NCBI GenBank assembly: GCA_022495995.1
Contig: JAFEMH010003625.1
Location: forward strand, 191,491 to 255,490
Length of the DNA: 64,000 bases
Source: Adenophora triphylla var. japonica
Taxonomy: Eukaryota > Streptophyta > Magnoliopsida > Asterales > Campanulaceae
Direction: 5' to 3'
How positions within the stretch are numbered: position 1 is the first letter of the stretch; each line of letters begins with the position of its first letter. The notes beneath the pieces were generated by a model. That model was not told where the DNA came from. It did not search any database and saw only the letters and a list, made by a program, of their open reading frames with translations. Shown here in pieces: positions 39,999 through 50,023 of the stretch. The translations under genes were made by a program, and so were the position numbers.

Positions 39999-41519
39999 TG
40001 TTGGGTATGCATATTTTAACCCTCCTATTTTGTATTAGATTTTATTGATACCATAACCTCCTGTCTATTTTAAGGACTTTAGGACCCTATGTAATGAAGC
40101 TTAGACTTCAATTTTTAGCTAAGTCCATTTTATAGAATAGGTTAAATTTAGGCTTGAAGACTGGCACAAGACTCATTGGATCTAAGGATTGCAGTTCAGA
40201 GTTTCAGACTGCATTGACAAAACCGCCTAGCAAACCGCTCCTATGGAACCGCATGGTAGAAACCTCTACTGAAACTGCTCTTGAACTCCTAAGTGCAAAA
40301 TGCCTTTAAACCGCTTCATGCAACTGCCTTGCAGTTTCATCCTCAACCGCACTTAAGGAAATCCTCATCTCTGGTGGAACCGCTCATGACTTGAACCGCT
40401 CCTCACCAGAACCGCCCCAATGATTGAGACTTGAAGTGAACCACATTTGACCGTTGGGATCCACGCCAGCAATATCAAATGTCAACCACTATATCTTGTC
40501 ACGTGACTACTTTTCAGACAAGATCTGCAAGGATTTTGATAAGGTGACGATGTCCTAACCACCTTGATTGTAGCTGAGGTCTGATCAGCTTTACCTGCAA
40601 CAACAGTTCCAAAGGACAAAAGTGGTTGCTGTGGACCAATGGGAAAGCATCAAGTACTGTCCTTACAATAGCTGTGTCCAATGGCTATATTTTGGATGCT
40701 TGGGTATAAATACCCCCAATCTTCACCATTTGAAGATTGCTTGAGAAATTGATTTGCAGTGAGTTCATAAGAAGCTGAAGCTCTGCCCAGAAATTGATAA
40801 GTCCTTTGAATCTTCATCTTCAACTTCAAGAAATACTTTCCCATCCCAGAAATCAAGCCTTATACACATCAAGAATCATTGTTCTCTACATCTCAAAGAT
40901 TTAAAGAGCCTTGATCTTGTTCTCACACACACACCTCACTTGTTTAATCACATAGATTATTCATTTGAGATACACTGGTTATAGTCTAGGGTTCAATCTT
41001 CATAGAATAGATTTTAGCCTTGAGTATTGATCATTGTAACTTGTAATCTCTCATACTCAATAGTAAAATCACTCTTGAAAATCCAAGACTAACCATCTTG
41101 GTAGTGGACGTAGATCGTTTGTCGATTGAACCACTCCAAATATTGTGTTCTTACTTTCTGCATTTATTTTTCTTGTGCTTACTGATTATCTATCTTTATC
41201 TCTGTTTGATCTTTATATAGATATCCATTATTGTGAAATTGTGTTTGGAGTTAACACTGTCAAAAAATACACCTGTTTGTAAAACTGCACTTATCAAAAC
41301 CGCATCACTAATACCGCTTTACAAACCGCCTCTCTCAAAACCGCTTTGTAACTCTATTATTCCGCTGTGCATTTTACAACTCTACTTGCAGTGTATTATT
41401 AACTACAAGCGGTTTTGTAAGCTTAGAGGTTTAGTTTTAAAAGAGGGCGAAAACTTTGTAACAGCTATTCACCCCCTCTAGCTGTATTTTCACCCTTGTT
41501 GCCACCTTTGGGACCAACA
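39999..41519 (+). repeat. 5' LTR of copia element G
   Basis: It begins TGTTGGGTATGC and ends GGGACCAACA, with terminal inverted TGTTGG/CCAACA. A TATA box TATAAATA lies at 40705-40712. Upstream of it (40221-40415) and again in the transcribed part (41288-41417) are clusters of AACCGC. Confidence 0.88.
40221..40415 (+). promoter_or_regulatory. AACCGC cluster in U3 of copia LTR
   Basis: About ten copies of (A)AACCGC or its near variants lie in 200 bp upstream of the TATA box, with a second cluster at 41288-41417 and one copy in gag (43163). The even spread of one hexamer suggests binding sites for one transcription factor. The identity is unknown. Confidence 0.5.
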
Positions 41520-41521
41520 AG

Positions 41522-41534
41522 TGGTATCAGAGCT
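41522..41534 (+). other. Primer binding site of copia element G
   Basis: TGGTATCAGAGCT, complementary to the 3' end of initiator tRNA-Met, stands two bases after the LTR. This is the standard copia PBS. Confidence 0.95.
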
Positions 41535-41589
41535 AACACATTTTAAAACCACTATTTTTTAAGATTAATAGCTTGTATGCCGATTCAAT

Positions 41590-43193
41590 ATGGCAAACTC
41601 AAAGACAATGACAACTCTTAACTATTCACACATTCCAATCTTGGACGAAGACCACTTCGACATCTGGAAGTGCCGAATGCTTATTCATTTGGAGACCATC
41701 GATGAGATGTTGGTGGAATGTGTGATCAATGGCCCGTTAATTCCAATGAAGGCCAACACAGATGCAACCACCAGTGCAACAATTCCTGAGGTCAAAAAGC
41801 CAAAAGATGAGTGGTCAGATGAAGAGAAGAGATTTGCTGCCTTGGACAGCAAGGCAAGGCACATCATTTCAGGAACCCTCCCCGTTTCAACTCTTCAAAA
41901 GGTGATGTACCTCAAAACCGCAAAGCAGATGTGGGATGCCATAGAGAGCTACCTCGAAGGTGATGACGAATGCAAGGAAAGCAAATTATATGCTGTTGAA
42001 AGATCCTAGAACAACTTCAATAGAAAACCCAACGAAACCTTGCGTCAAACCTACGACCGCTATGTTGAGGTAGTTAATACTTGTAGATCTCTTGGCAAAA
42101 CCTTAACTGATAAGGAAATCAATATGACTTTCCTAGCTGCTTTAGGTTCTAGATGGGTTAATAAGGCTACCATTCTAGAAGACTCCAAAGTTTTGAATAC
42201 TTGGTCGTTAAGTAACTTGTATGCAAATTTTAGAGTCTATGATCTTAAGTTAAATCATATTGAAGAGATTGAAGGGAAAACCAAATCGCTTTCCATGTCC
42301 ATAGTGGAAAATGAGGAGAAACCATCTACATCCAATCAAACCGCAGATCCTTCCATATCAACCTTATCACTCATCGAGATGGATGATGATGATTTTGCCA
42401 TGTTTGTGAAAAGATTTCAAAAATTTAGAAAATCCTCAAAACCTTTCACAAAAATATTTTCAAAAGGCAAACCTCCTGCAACATTTTCTAAGGCTGCAGA
42501 TAAAAAGAAAAATGGTGATCTAACTTGCTACAACTGTAGGAAACCTGATCACTTTGCATCTGAGTGTCTACAGCCTAAATATGAGTATTTAAAAAAGAAA
42601 ACCTCGCCTGCGAAATTTTCTCGTCGCAAGGGAATGGTTGCTGAGGAAGAAGAGAATTCCAAGGAATTAGCAACTTGGATTGAAACAGATTCTGATGATG
42701 GAAGTGATGAAGAAACCGAAGAGGTTAATCTCTGCTTAGTTGCAGATGCTTCCGATGAGTCAGATACTGAGTCAGTCGAGTCGCTAGATATGGAGGAAGA
42801 AGAAGTTTTTACAAAAATTCCAATTTTTAAATTGGATTCTGATGTCAAACTTACTCCAAGCATTAAAATAGGAAATTGCTCGTATTCACGTCCTATTTTT
42901 GCTCCTAAAAATGCTCCACCTTCAAAAGCAATTCCAAATAAGAAAATTTTGAAAAAGGTGGTGGAAGAGGTTTCTCCCATGGAACATGAAAGGATGTTCA
43001 AGGAAGCTGAGATGATGATCCATAAATTCTCAAATGTTAAGAAAGCCTTAAGCTTAGCTAATGATGAGATTTCTCAGTACAAGACGGAGAAAACTGTGAT
43101 GAGATCTGAAATTTCAAATCTTAAGGACCAAATCAAAAGAATGACTCCTCTTGCTGATCAAAACCGCATCCTTGAAACTAAGGTTGCTGCACT
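41590..43193 (+). pseudogene. gag of copia element G
   Basis: The frame starts at MANSKTMTTLNYSHIPILDE with the copia gag (UBN2-type) domain: FDIWKCRMLIHLE, AKQMWDAIESYLEG, LRQTYDRYVEVVNT and WSLSNLYANFRVYDLKLN. A CCHC zinc knuckle CYNCRKPDHFASEC (about 42525-42566) binds RNA. Acidic and coiled-coil sequence follows. One in-frame TAG at 42007-42009 (after YAVERS) interrupts it. The frame is otherwise open until element F begins at 43194, so protease, integrase and RT are not in view. Confidence 0.9.
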
Positions 43194-43352
43194 TGTGAGT
43201 ACCCCGATCCGAACTCATGTTTGGGTCCATTTTAATTGTTTTTTGGGCTTATATAATTGCTAAAATGCAATATTAAGTCCAAATATCCCACAAGACAGCC
43301 AACCCATTGGGCCTGCCAGGCATTCGGCCCAATATGCCAAAAAGGTGTACGC

Positions 43353-43443
43353 TGTCGTCCGACATAGGAAGACACTAAGGCGGTTTAACCGCTTACAACT
43401 CGGACGACAAAGGCCTTCCCACGCCCCTACTTGCCTATAAATA
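43353..43443 (+). promoter_or_regulatory. Core promoter of F LTR: palindromes and TATA box
   Basis: TGTCGTCCGACA (43353-43364) and the related ACTCGGACGACA (43397-43408) precede the TATA box at 43436. The second ends 27 bp upstream of the box. The layout matches B, C and D. Confidence 0.55.
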
Positions 43444-44088
43444 CAAGGCATGGCTGATCATTTTGGAGGACTTGAAGAGAGGAATTGGGGAGGATCAGTA
43501 TAATAGAGGGGAAACTCTGCCCAAAAGGAGTCTCTCTCTCTCTCTCACACACACACTCACCTCCCTCCTCACACACACACACACTTCAAGGTCAAGATCC
43601 AAAGAAGCTTCCTTTGTTGGTGTGTAGAAGGGGTGGACACCATACTACTGGTGATTCCACCTTGTGGACTATAATAGGTAGCCACTAAACCCTTCTCCCT
43701 CTTTAAATAGCTTTTAATACATTCATACCACCTTGCATGCATATTTGCTTTAGTATTATGTAAAAATCGGGATTTTTGCATGATAAAGGTGGTGGAGAAG
43801 TGAATCTTCAATATTCACTTCTCCCCACCTCAGATCTGGACATTTGGTCACATTAGGATCAATAAAGTTTCAATCTTTACACATTTGCATCGAGTTAGGA
43901 GGTGATGGCTACTTCAAAGTGGCCAAAAATATGTGATTCATCACATTTGGCCACTAAAACCATGTGATCCTCCCATAATACTCATATATTACTGTTTTAA
44001 TGCTGCTTACAGTTAATAAAGATGCTTGGTTTTCCTTGAGAAACAAAGGGGAATCAAACGGGCGAAGGGCACGTAAATGGCCTATCCT

Positions 44089-44532
44089 TGTCGGACGACA
44101 CGGGACTCCATGGAGATCTGTGTCATACGGCATGGAGATCCCGTAAGGCTGTAAAGCCATTCTTGGACTTCGAATCTGTCCGGTTACCCCTTTGTAACTC
44201 AGAGCTTACCTAAGCATTTCTATAGCTCATAAGCCACTATTTGGGTGCCTATGGTCTGTTTGGGTGCGATTTATTGGAGGCGGTTTGCCATATGACATGA
44301 ATAACTTCGGATGGTCCATGTCATATGACATCCGTATCATTCAAAGACTATCGTGACTTTGTTCACTCCCGTCAATCCCAAACTAGGCTTAGACCTTCAA
44401 ATAGTGACTCCAATGAGTCAAATAAATGTCATTGCAGTTCCAGAATAGCTTGGTCATTGTAAAAGACAATCTGACTATGGGGCATCATGTCGTGCGACAC
44501 CCTCTTTCTTAGAGGTCCTGTGTCGGACGACA
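44089..44532 (+). promoter_or_regulatory. Three TGTCNNNNGACA pairs in F LTR
   Basis: Pairs are TGTCGGACGACA 44089 with TGTCATACGGCA 44121 (32 bp), TGCCATATGACA 44286 with TGTCATATGACA 44319 (33 bp), and TGTCGTGCGACA 44488 with TGTCGGACGACA 44521 (33 bp). The outer TGTC/GACA is kept while the inner four bases vary but stay largely self-complementary. Confidence 0.6.
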
Positions 44533-44977
44533 TCAGAGCTCTCTGGGCAGATTGTCTTACCTTTCTGCCTTGCTATGAAAATCATAATAATATGTAAAAG
44601 GGTGTGGCCCCCTGTCATGGCTCACAAGTTGTATCCAGCTTATACATCATCAATGAAAAATGTCAAATTTGCATGCCTTGCTCATCGACACATATTACAC
44701 ACACACTTTGAATGTCCAAAATTGTCCAATGTTGATTGAAAGTCTCGAAAGAGGCGTGTTGGGTGAACTCTCTAGTTCTTCCCAAACACGTAACCAGACT
44801 CCCGAACCCAAAATACTCTTAAAAAATAGGTTTTACAATGTTTTCCTTTAAAAATGGCGTGGCGACTCCCAAAACCGAAGTTTTCAAAAACTTATCATAT
44901 CATTACAACACAAAACCCTTTTAAATAGGAAAAAAATGATATTTGATAAATTTCTTTTTCGGGCGAGCGTTCATTCA

Positions 44978-44996
44978 GTGGCGACTCTGCTGGGGA
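44978..44996 (+). other. Primer binding site of element F
   Basis: GTGGCGACTCTGCTGGGGA follows the LTR end without spacer. It is identical in type to the PBS of element B. Confidence 0.88.
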
Positions 44997-46590
44997 TTTG
45001 ACATTGAAAAACTTTTTTTTTAAAAAAAATGATGAAGATGATACTTGGTATATAGGTGGAAACCACTGACCTTCCTGTATCGCTCCCTAAACCGGGGCTT
45101 GGGATAAATGGTTGTCTAACAATCCCACGTACCAGTATCATTCTTCTATTTTCTGAAAGAAAAGAGAAAAGTTTTTCTTAAGAGGGTCTAACTTTCTTCA
45201 AATCAACTTGGACAATTTCGACATTCTCCTTGTGTGTGTATGTGTGTCATTTTGTGTGCTCATGTGAGCCTTGCCATACTCTTTGGTACGTGGAATTCTT
45301 GGGAGCCGGGGCTTTCCCCTTGCAATTTGCTCTTCCTGTTGATCAGAACAGGGCAGGATGATGCTGGACTACAGCTACTGGTAAATTCTGACATTTGGGG
45401 CAGTCCCCTTTTGTCATGCTTTGACTCATTCTCTTGTTTTTCCTTTGCATATTGCATAAAAAAAAATCTTTTACAAAAAAGCAAAAAAAAAAGTTATTTT
45501 TCCTAGAAAATACCTTCACACTACTCGCACGCTACCCGCACATAGAGTTAGAACCCGGGAGTGTACGGACGGCATCGCGGAAAGTGACGTGTTTCGCTAA
45601 CGCTTGAGCGCCTAAAGTCCTCCTAGCCTGTGAGTCAGCCAACACTTGTCCGTGACACACTTTCTACCGTGACCGGTTGGTTTTTGGCCAATGCTTTTCA
45701 AAACATTTTCAAACTCGGTTTTTAAAATTTTCTCACAAAGTCCGAGTCATGCATCGTCTCCAAAAATCTTGGCATACTTTCCCTCTTCATGTAGGAATTA
45801 CGACATAATTCAAGCGTAAGTACACGTTAAGATCTCTACATATCTCGACGTGGGTACATATCGATTTCTCGGCTTGGCTTCGTGAGAAGTCATGACGCGT
45901 TCTCGGCATGTGTCAACACGGGACCATGTCGAATTCTTAACGCATACTAACGAGAGTTATGCCGAAATTTTGCCGCTAAGCGACGAGAGGCCATGCCAGA
46001 TTTCTAACTCGAAAAGAGGAGAGGTCATGCCCAATTCTTCCAGGGTTTTACCTGCAAATTGCGATCTCGTACATTCAAACGTACGTCCGACCCTCTCTCC
46101 TCCTGAGTTTAGACGTTGACTTGGACTTGGTTTTGAAAACCCCGAGTTTGACTTGTTTTGGCTCGTATGCCCATAGGTTCGTTCTCCCTTTCGATTGGTG
46201 GGTTCCACGTGCCCTATAGGACCTCTGCCGGGATTGTCCGTCCGGAGGTGCAATACGGGTGGAATACGGGGGTCTATAGACGTAGTGATGGAACCCATTT
46301 GATCCGGGAATAGCGTAGAATGCGAAAAGAAGGTTTCCCCTTTTCTAACCATTCCTAGGATCAATAAAAATCATTTTTATAAAAAAAAACAAAAAAAACA
46401 AAAAAATATATAAAAATATATATATAAAAAAAAAGAGAGAGCATATGCATGAGTCCGTCCTAAGACTGTCCTCTCACCTACCTAAAACCTTTCTCTCCCC
46501 CTTTCAGCGAGCAAGTATTGGGTCAGAGTTTCGGGCGGTCGGTTAATCAGTTTCTCTCCACTCAGGGGTTCATTTCCAGCAGTCCCAGAA
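44997..46590 (+). other. Untranslated leader of element F
   Basis: About 1.6 kb without coding pattern. Direct repeats of GAG(A/G)(G/C)CATGCC-type sequence lie at 45955-46032. A block shared with the leader of C lies at 46210-46290 (CTATAGGACC, GCAATACGGGTG, TATAGACG). An A-rich tract is at 46380-46435. Open frames such as 45892-46119 are chance. Confidence 0.65.
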
Positions 46591-47506
46591 ATGGCAGATT
46601 CGCAAGTCTCAGCGGGTTTGGGTCCGAATGCGGGTGTTGATCCAGCTCAGAATCATAATGTCAGTCAGGGTGTAGGGGTGTAGGGTCAGATCAAGGTCAG
46701 AATGCGGGGCCGAACGTAGCTCTGAATGCATCTCCTAGCAGTGGTTATGGCATGGGTCCTCACATGACGCCCCCGGGAAGTCCGTTTGTTAACCCTCACC
46801 CAGGTTTCAACTTCTCTCAAGAAGCTTCCCTCCGTGCTGCTCTCGAACCCTCTCGTGCCCATGAGGAAGCCGGTTGGGCTCGCTATGTTGAAGTAATGCG
46901 CATGCAAGGCGTTGCCGTAATCCGTCACCCCGATGGGTCGTATGAAGAAATCAGGGAAGAGCCTGATGTCACTATCACCGGCACTGGCTTTGTTCCCCCA
47001 TCCTCACCTAGGCAAAGCCTTCACAATATGCCTCCCCAGTCTCCTATGGTGTGCCTGGCTCCCTCTCGATGCTGACTCATGGGGGTATGTCGAGACCTCC
47101 CCCTATCCCAGTATCTACTTATGGTATGCAATACGGGCTGAGGGGCGAATCAAGCTCCTTACCGAAGGTCAGTGCTCAGGACCGGTTTATGTTTTATCCC
47201 TGCAATCCGGCTTGGGCGGGGTCGGCAACCCGGTGGTGTCAATCAAGAGCCGTTTGGGTATACTCGAATCGGTTTGGGACTCGGGGTCAAAGTCCGTATA
47301 ACGGCACGGGTCGGCGTCCCGGCCCAACCTTTGGTGGTCGGTTTATTGCCCCTCATGATCGGTCAATCAGCGGCGGGCGGATATCGCATGTCGTAGCCGG
47401 ATTTGCCAGATCGAGATCCCACAATACCAACAACCCCAATTCCAAAGCAACATCCCTCAGCCGGCGATTTGCTCTCCTCTTACCCAACATCTGTACGGTT
47501 CTGTGA
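46591..47506 (+). pseudogene. gag N-terminal part of element F
   Basis: The ATG at 46591 (MADSQVSAGLGPN) lies soon after the leader, but a TAG at 46681 ends the frame. A second frame (46752-47075) continues with GFNFSQEASLRAALEPSR, YVEVMRMQGVAVIRHPDG and SYEEIREEP, similar to the gag N-terminus of C (GTIAVPQPDGTFVLIEDE). The remainder to 47506 is proline/glycine-rich and frameshifted. Element D interrupts it, so the main gag domain is outside the window. Confidence 0.65.
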
Positions 47507-49232
47507 TGAATGTGTGTCCGAAATTTTTCCCATTTTTATTTGAAAAAATCAACGAAACGGAGTCGCCACGCCATTTTTATTTTGAGGGCCAAAACTTTGA
47601 AAAAAGCCCGAGATCAGAGATTTAGGTTCGGAGGTCATGTTACACGCCGGGAAGGACGTTAGTGTGCACCGGAATGCCTCGTAAACGAGTCTTCCAAGCT
47701 GAAAATCATTTGTGTGTGTGTGTGTGTGTGTGTTTTGGCCAAAATAATTTGAAACTCAAAAAGGTAAAAATTGGGATATCTTTTCAAGACTTTAAACTGA
47801 TCCCATGATTTTTTGAAAGATTTTTGGATTGAGATTTGGTACTCAAAAGACCTTTTGAAGTTGAGAGCCATTTCTGCCAGAATGAAAAAGGCAGTGGACC
47901 TTTGATTTTGAAATGGATTCAAGGGTCTTAAAACTTCATAATCTGGATAAACTCAGAGAATGAAAGTTGTTCTAGACACCTTAAATAAGATTTGTGCGAA
48001 GGAATTTTCCATTTTGGAGAAGATTTGAGGGGTCAAAACCTTCTGGAAACCTCAGATATGAGATCTGGATTCCCAGAAGCTGATGAACTAGCCTCTGAAA
48101 GAAAATTTGAAAAGAGGAGTTTTACTCACCCAAAAAATAAAGTAAAAATATGTATAGAAATATCTGGATGTTGGCTACAAAAATTGTTTTGTAGTCAACA
48201 CCAAATTCCACATTTATCTGTGTCCAAAAAATTAGACCATAGAATGAGGTCTGAGAAAATTGCTACTGGACAGCAACTTCTCAAGAAAGAAAATATGATT
48301 TAAAGGGGGGTTTTGCATCCATGCTTGTCCCCATTTCCCTAGGTTTTGGTTAGTGATCACTTGACATTTTAGTGGTGAATCAACTATACCAAACCATCCT
48401 TGGGGTACATTAGGACTAAGCATTTCATTTGCTTGGGAAGGGGATTTTTATCCTTTGAAAATGAGATTTTATGCTTGAAAATGGTTTTTAGGGTTTTGAA
48501 AATGAGTTTTCTTTGCAAGAAAGTAAGAGAACTTGAAAATAATTTTGATCTTTGTAGAAGATCATCCATGGAGATGGTCTTCCATGGTGATCTTCTTAGA
48601 TCTAGAGCAAGAAGATGAAAGAACTACATTTTGTAGTTTGCAATGCATGCATGGTTGGAGTTTAGGGTAAGGAGAAGGAGGGTTTACCAATCTTCCTTGT
48701 GTTCTTGAGTTTTTGGCTTGAGTGTATGAGTGTTTAAGACTTAAGTATGAGAGTGAGTGGATGAGTGTGAGTTGGGAAAGATTGGAGAGAAAATGGTGAC
48801 AATTCTTGAAGAATTCTCACTGTTTTCTCTCTATATTTCGCCAGAGGTTCGGTGCAATTGTGTTGTTCCTTCTTATTTTTGTATTTGGAGGGCTCAATTT
48901 ATAGCCCTCTGAAAATGCAAACCTATCCGCGCGGATAAGACCTTGAGCGTGCCTTGTTCATTAAATGCGGCTTCGGGCTTTGGACAAGAGGAATAATCTT
49001 TTGAAATTTCAAATTAACGGCCGGTTTATTGTTCCCAACCATTTCTATTTGTGGTTTTATTCCTTTTGTTTTACTTTTTGAGATTCTTTTTGAGGTTTAA
49101 CCTTAAATAACAATGCCCATTTTACCCTCACTTTGTTAGAAATGTTAGGATAGTTAGGAATTGTTAGAAATGTTATAACTTTCGTTAATTTTTTAACGAA
49201 AATTCTAACAAGCTCAAATTGGAGCACTTACA
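47507..49232 (-). repeat. 3' LTR of element D
   Basis: On the minus strand it begins TGTAAGTGCTCC and ends GGACACACATTCA. TATA box TATAAATTG at 48895-48903, palindrome TATCCGCGCGGATA at 48924-48937, U5 PBS-like copy at 47559-47572. The right partner lies outside, so the left boundary is set by similarity to the B LTR end and by the end of F sequence. Confidence 0.82.
48895..48937 (-). promoter_or_regulatory. D LTR promoter: TATA box and TATCCGCGCGGATA palindrome
   Basis: The palindrome (48924-48937) stands 20 bp upstream of the minus-strand TATA box (48895-48903). The same palindrome occurs in front of both antisense genes at 52345 and 55675 and, as far as I can see, nowhere else in the window. 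Confidence 0.72.
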
Positions 49233-49344
49233 GTAGCCCCTCGGCGACGGCGCTTTCGAAGGAAGCGGGGTCGTCGATAAGAGCAAGGCTCCATATTTGG
49301 CGGGATGATCGAGTGATCGGGTGGCTGAACCTAGCGATAGGCTA
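49233..49344 (-). other. PPT region adjoining 3' LTR of D
   Basis: Minus strand CCGAGGGGCTAC abuts the LTR. The adjoining block (GGAAGCGGGGTCGTCGATAA on the plus strand) is shared with C and, less well, B. Confidence 0.6.
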
Positions 49345-49383
49345 CCTACGTATCCCGAATGGGAATCAAGCCGATCGTAGTTC
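49345..49383 (-). promoter_or_regulatory. CTACG...CGTAG structured motif, copy 7 (element D)
   Basis: CCTACG (49345-49350) and CGTAG (49376-49380), inner TCCC/GGGA hairpin and ATCAAGCCGAT. It stands between PPT and the first array. Confidence 0.5.
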
Positions 49384-49595
49384 GGGTCTTTGACCACGGA
49401 GATGATGGCGTTTTAGGTGCCTCGAACCCGATGAGCGAGTTCTGCGGTCGGTTCTTTGGAAAGAAACTCTGCTGGGGATAAGAGATGACCATTTTCGGTC
49501 TGATGGGTATCCGCTCTGCTGGGGATAGGAATGACCATTTTCGGTCTGATGGCTATCCGCTCTGCTGGGGATTTTTGCGATTTATCGCTTTCTAG

Positions 49596-49880
49596 TGATA
49601 GCGTCTTAGGTGCCTCGAACCTTGGAGATGGCGTTTTAGGTGCCTCGAACCTTGGAGATGGCGTTTTAGGTGCCTCGAACCTTGAAGATGGCTTTTTAGG
49701 TGCCTCGGACCTTGATGATGATGGCTTTTTAGGCGCCTCGGACCTTGATGATGATGGCTTTTTAGGTGCCTCGAACCTTGATGATGATGGCTTTTTAGGT
49801 GCCTCGGACCTTGGAGATGGCGTTTTAGGTGCCTCGAACCTTGGAGATGATGGCTTTTTAGGTGCCTCGAACCTTGATTT
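49596..49880. repeat. 30/33-bp tandem array (element D 3' UTR)
   Basis: About nine copies of a GGCTTTTTAGGTGCCTCGAA-type unit, 30 bp long or 33-36 bp where GATGAT is added. AGGT and ACCT can pair across GCCTCGA. The unit length is a multiple of three, so an open frame of LGASNLGDG repeats results. It has no other sign of coding. Confidence 0.88.
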
Positions 49881-49964
49881 GAAATGGCCTTTCGGTGGAC
49901 TTCGTCTGCTGCCGAAGGAGAGGGTGACCGTTTTGGTCGAGGGGCTGGACCTAATGGTAGGCTA

Positions 49965-50004
49965 CCTACGTATCCCTAGTGGGAATCAAGCCCTTTCGTA
50001 GTTC
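49965..50004 (-). promoter_or_regulatory. CTACG...CGTAG structured motif, copy 8 (element D)
   Basis: CCTACG (49965-49970) and CGTAG (49997-50001) flank TCCCTAGTGGGAATCAAGCC. It separates the 30-bp from the 70-bp array, preceded by GGGGCTGGACC. Confidence 0.5.
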
Positions 50005-50023
50005 GAGTTCTACTCGAGATTTC

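Larger units (their letters stand above)
39999..43193 (+). mobile_element. Element G: Ty1/copia element, 5' half (interrupted by F)
   Basis: A 5' LTR (39999-41519), a PBS complementary to initiator tRNA-Met (TGGTATCAGAGCT) and a copia-type gag follow in order on the plus strand. At 43194 element F begins, so pol and the 3' LTR lie outside the window. The 5 bp before the LTR are TCCAG, and the matching duplication should lie right of the window. Confidence 0.9.
43194..44977 (+). repeat. 5' LTR of element F
   Basis: It starts TGTGAGTACCCC and ends GGGCGAGCGTTCATTCA. The TATA box is TATAAATA at 43436-43443. Palindromes lie upstream of it at 43353-43364 and 43397-43408, and downstream in three pairs. 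The U5 PBS-like copy GGCGTGGCGACTCC is at 44856-44869. A (TC)n/(CA)n tract is at 43531-43584. Confidence 0.85.
43194..47506 (+). mobile_element. Element F: Tat-like LTR element, 5' part (plus strand)
   Basis: An LTR at 43194-44977 is followed directly by the Tat PBS, a long leader and the start of gag. The bases before it (GCACT, 43189-43193) should be the target duplication. Element D inserted at 47507, and the rest of F lies beyond the window. LTR ends are related to B (GGCGAGCG...ATTCA). Confidence 0.88.

Noticed and set aside
43485..43688. Frame with SLSLSHTHSPPSSHTHTL repeats in F LTR
   Set aside because: It is translation of a (TC)n/(CA)n microsatellite in an LTR.
49531..50001. Open frame with LGASNLGDG repeats
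   Set aside because: The 30/33-bp tandem array is a multiple of three, so it stays open by chance. There is no similarity outside the array, and D is transcribed on the other strand.
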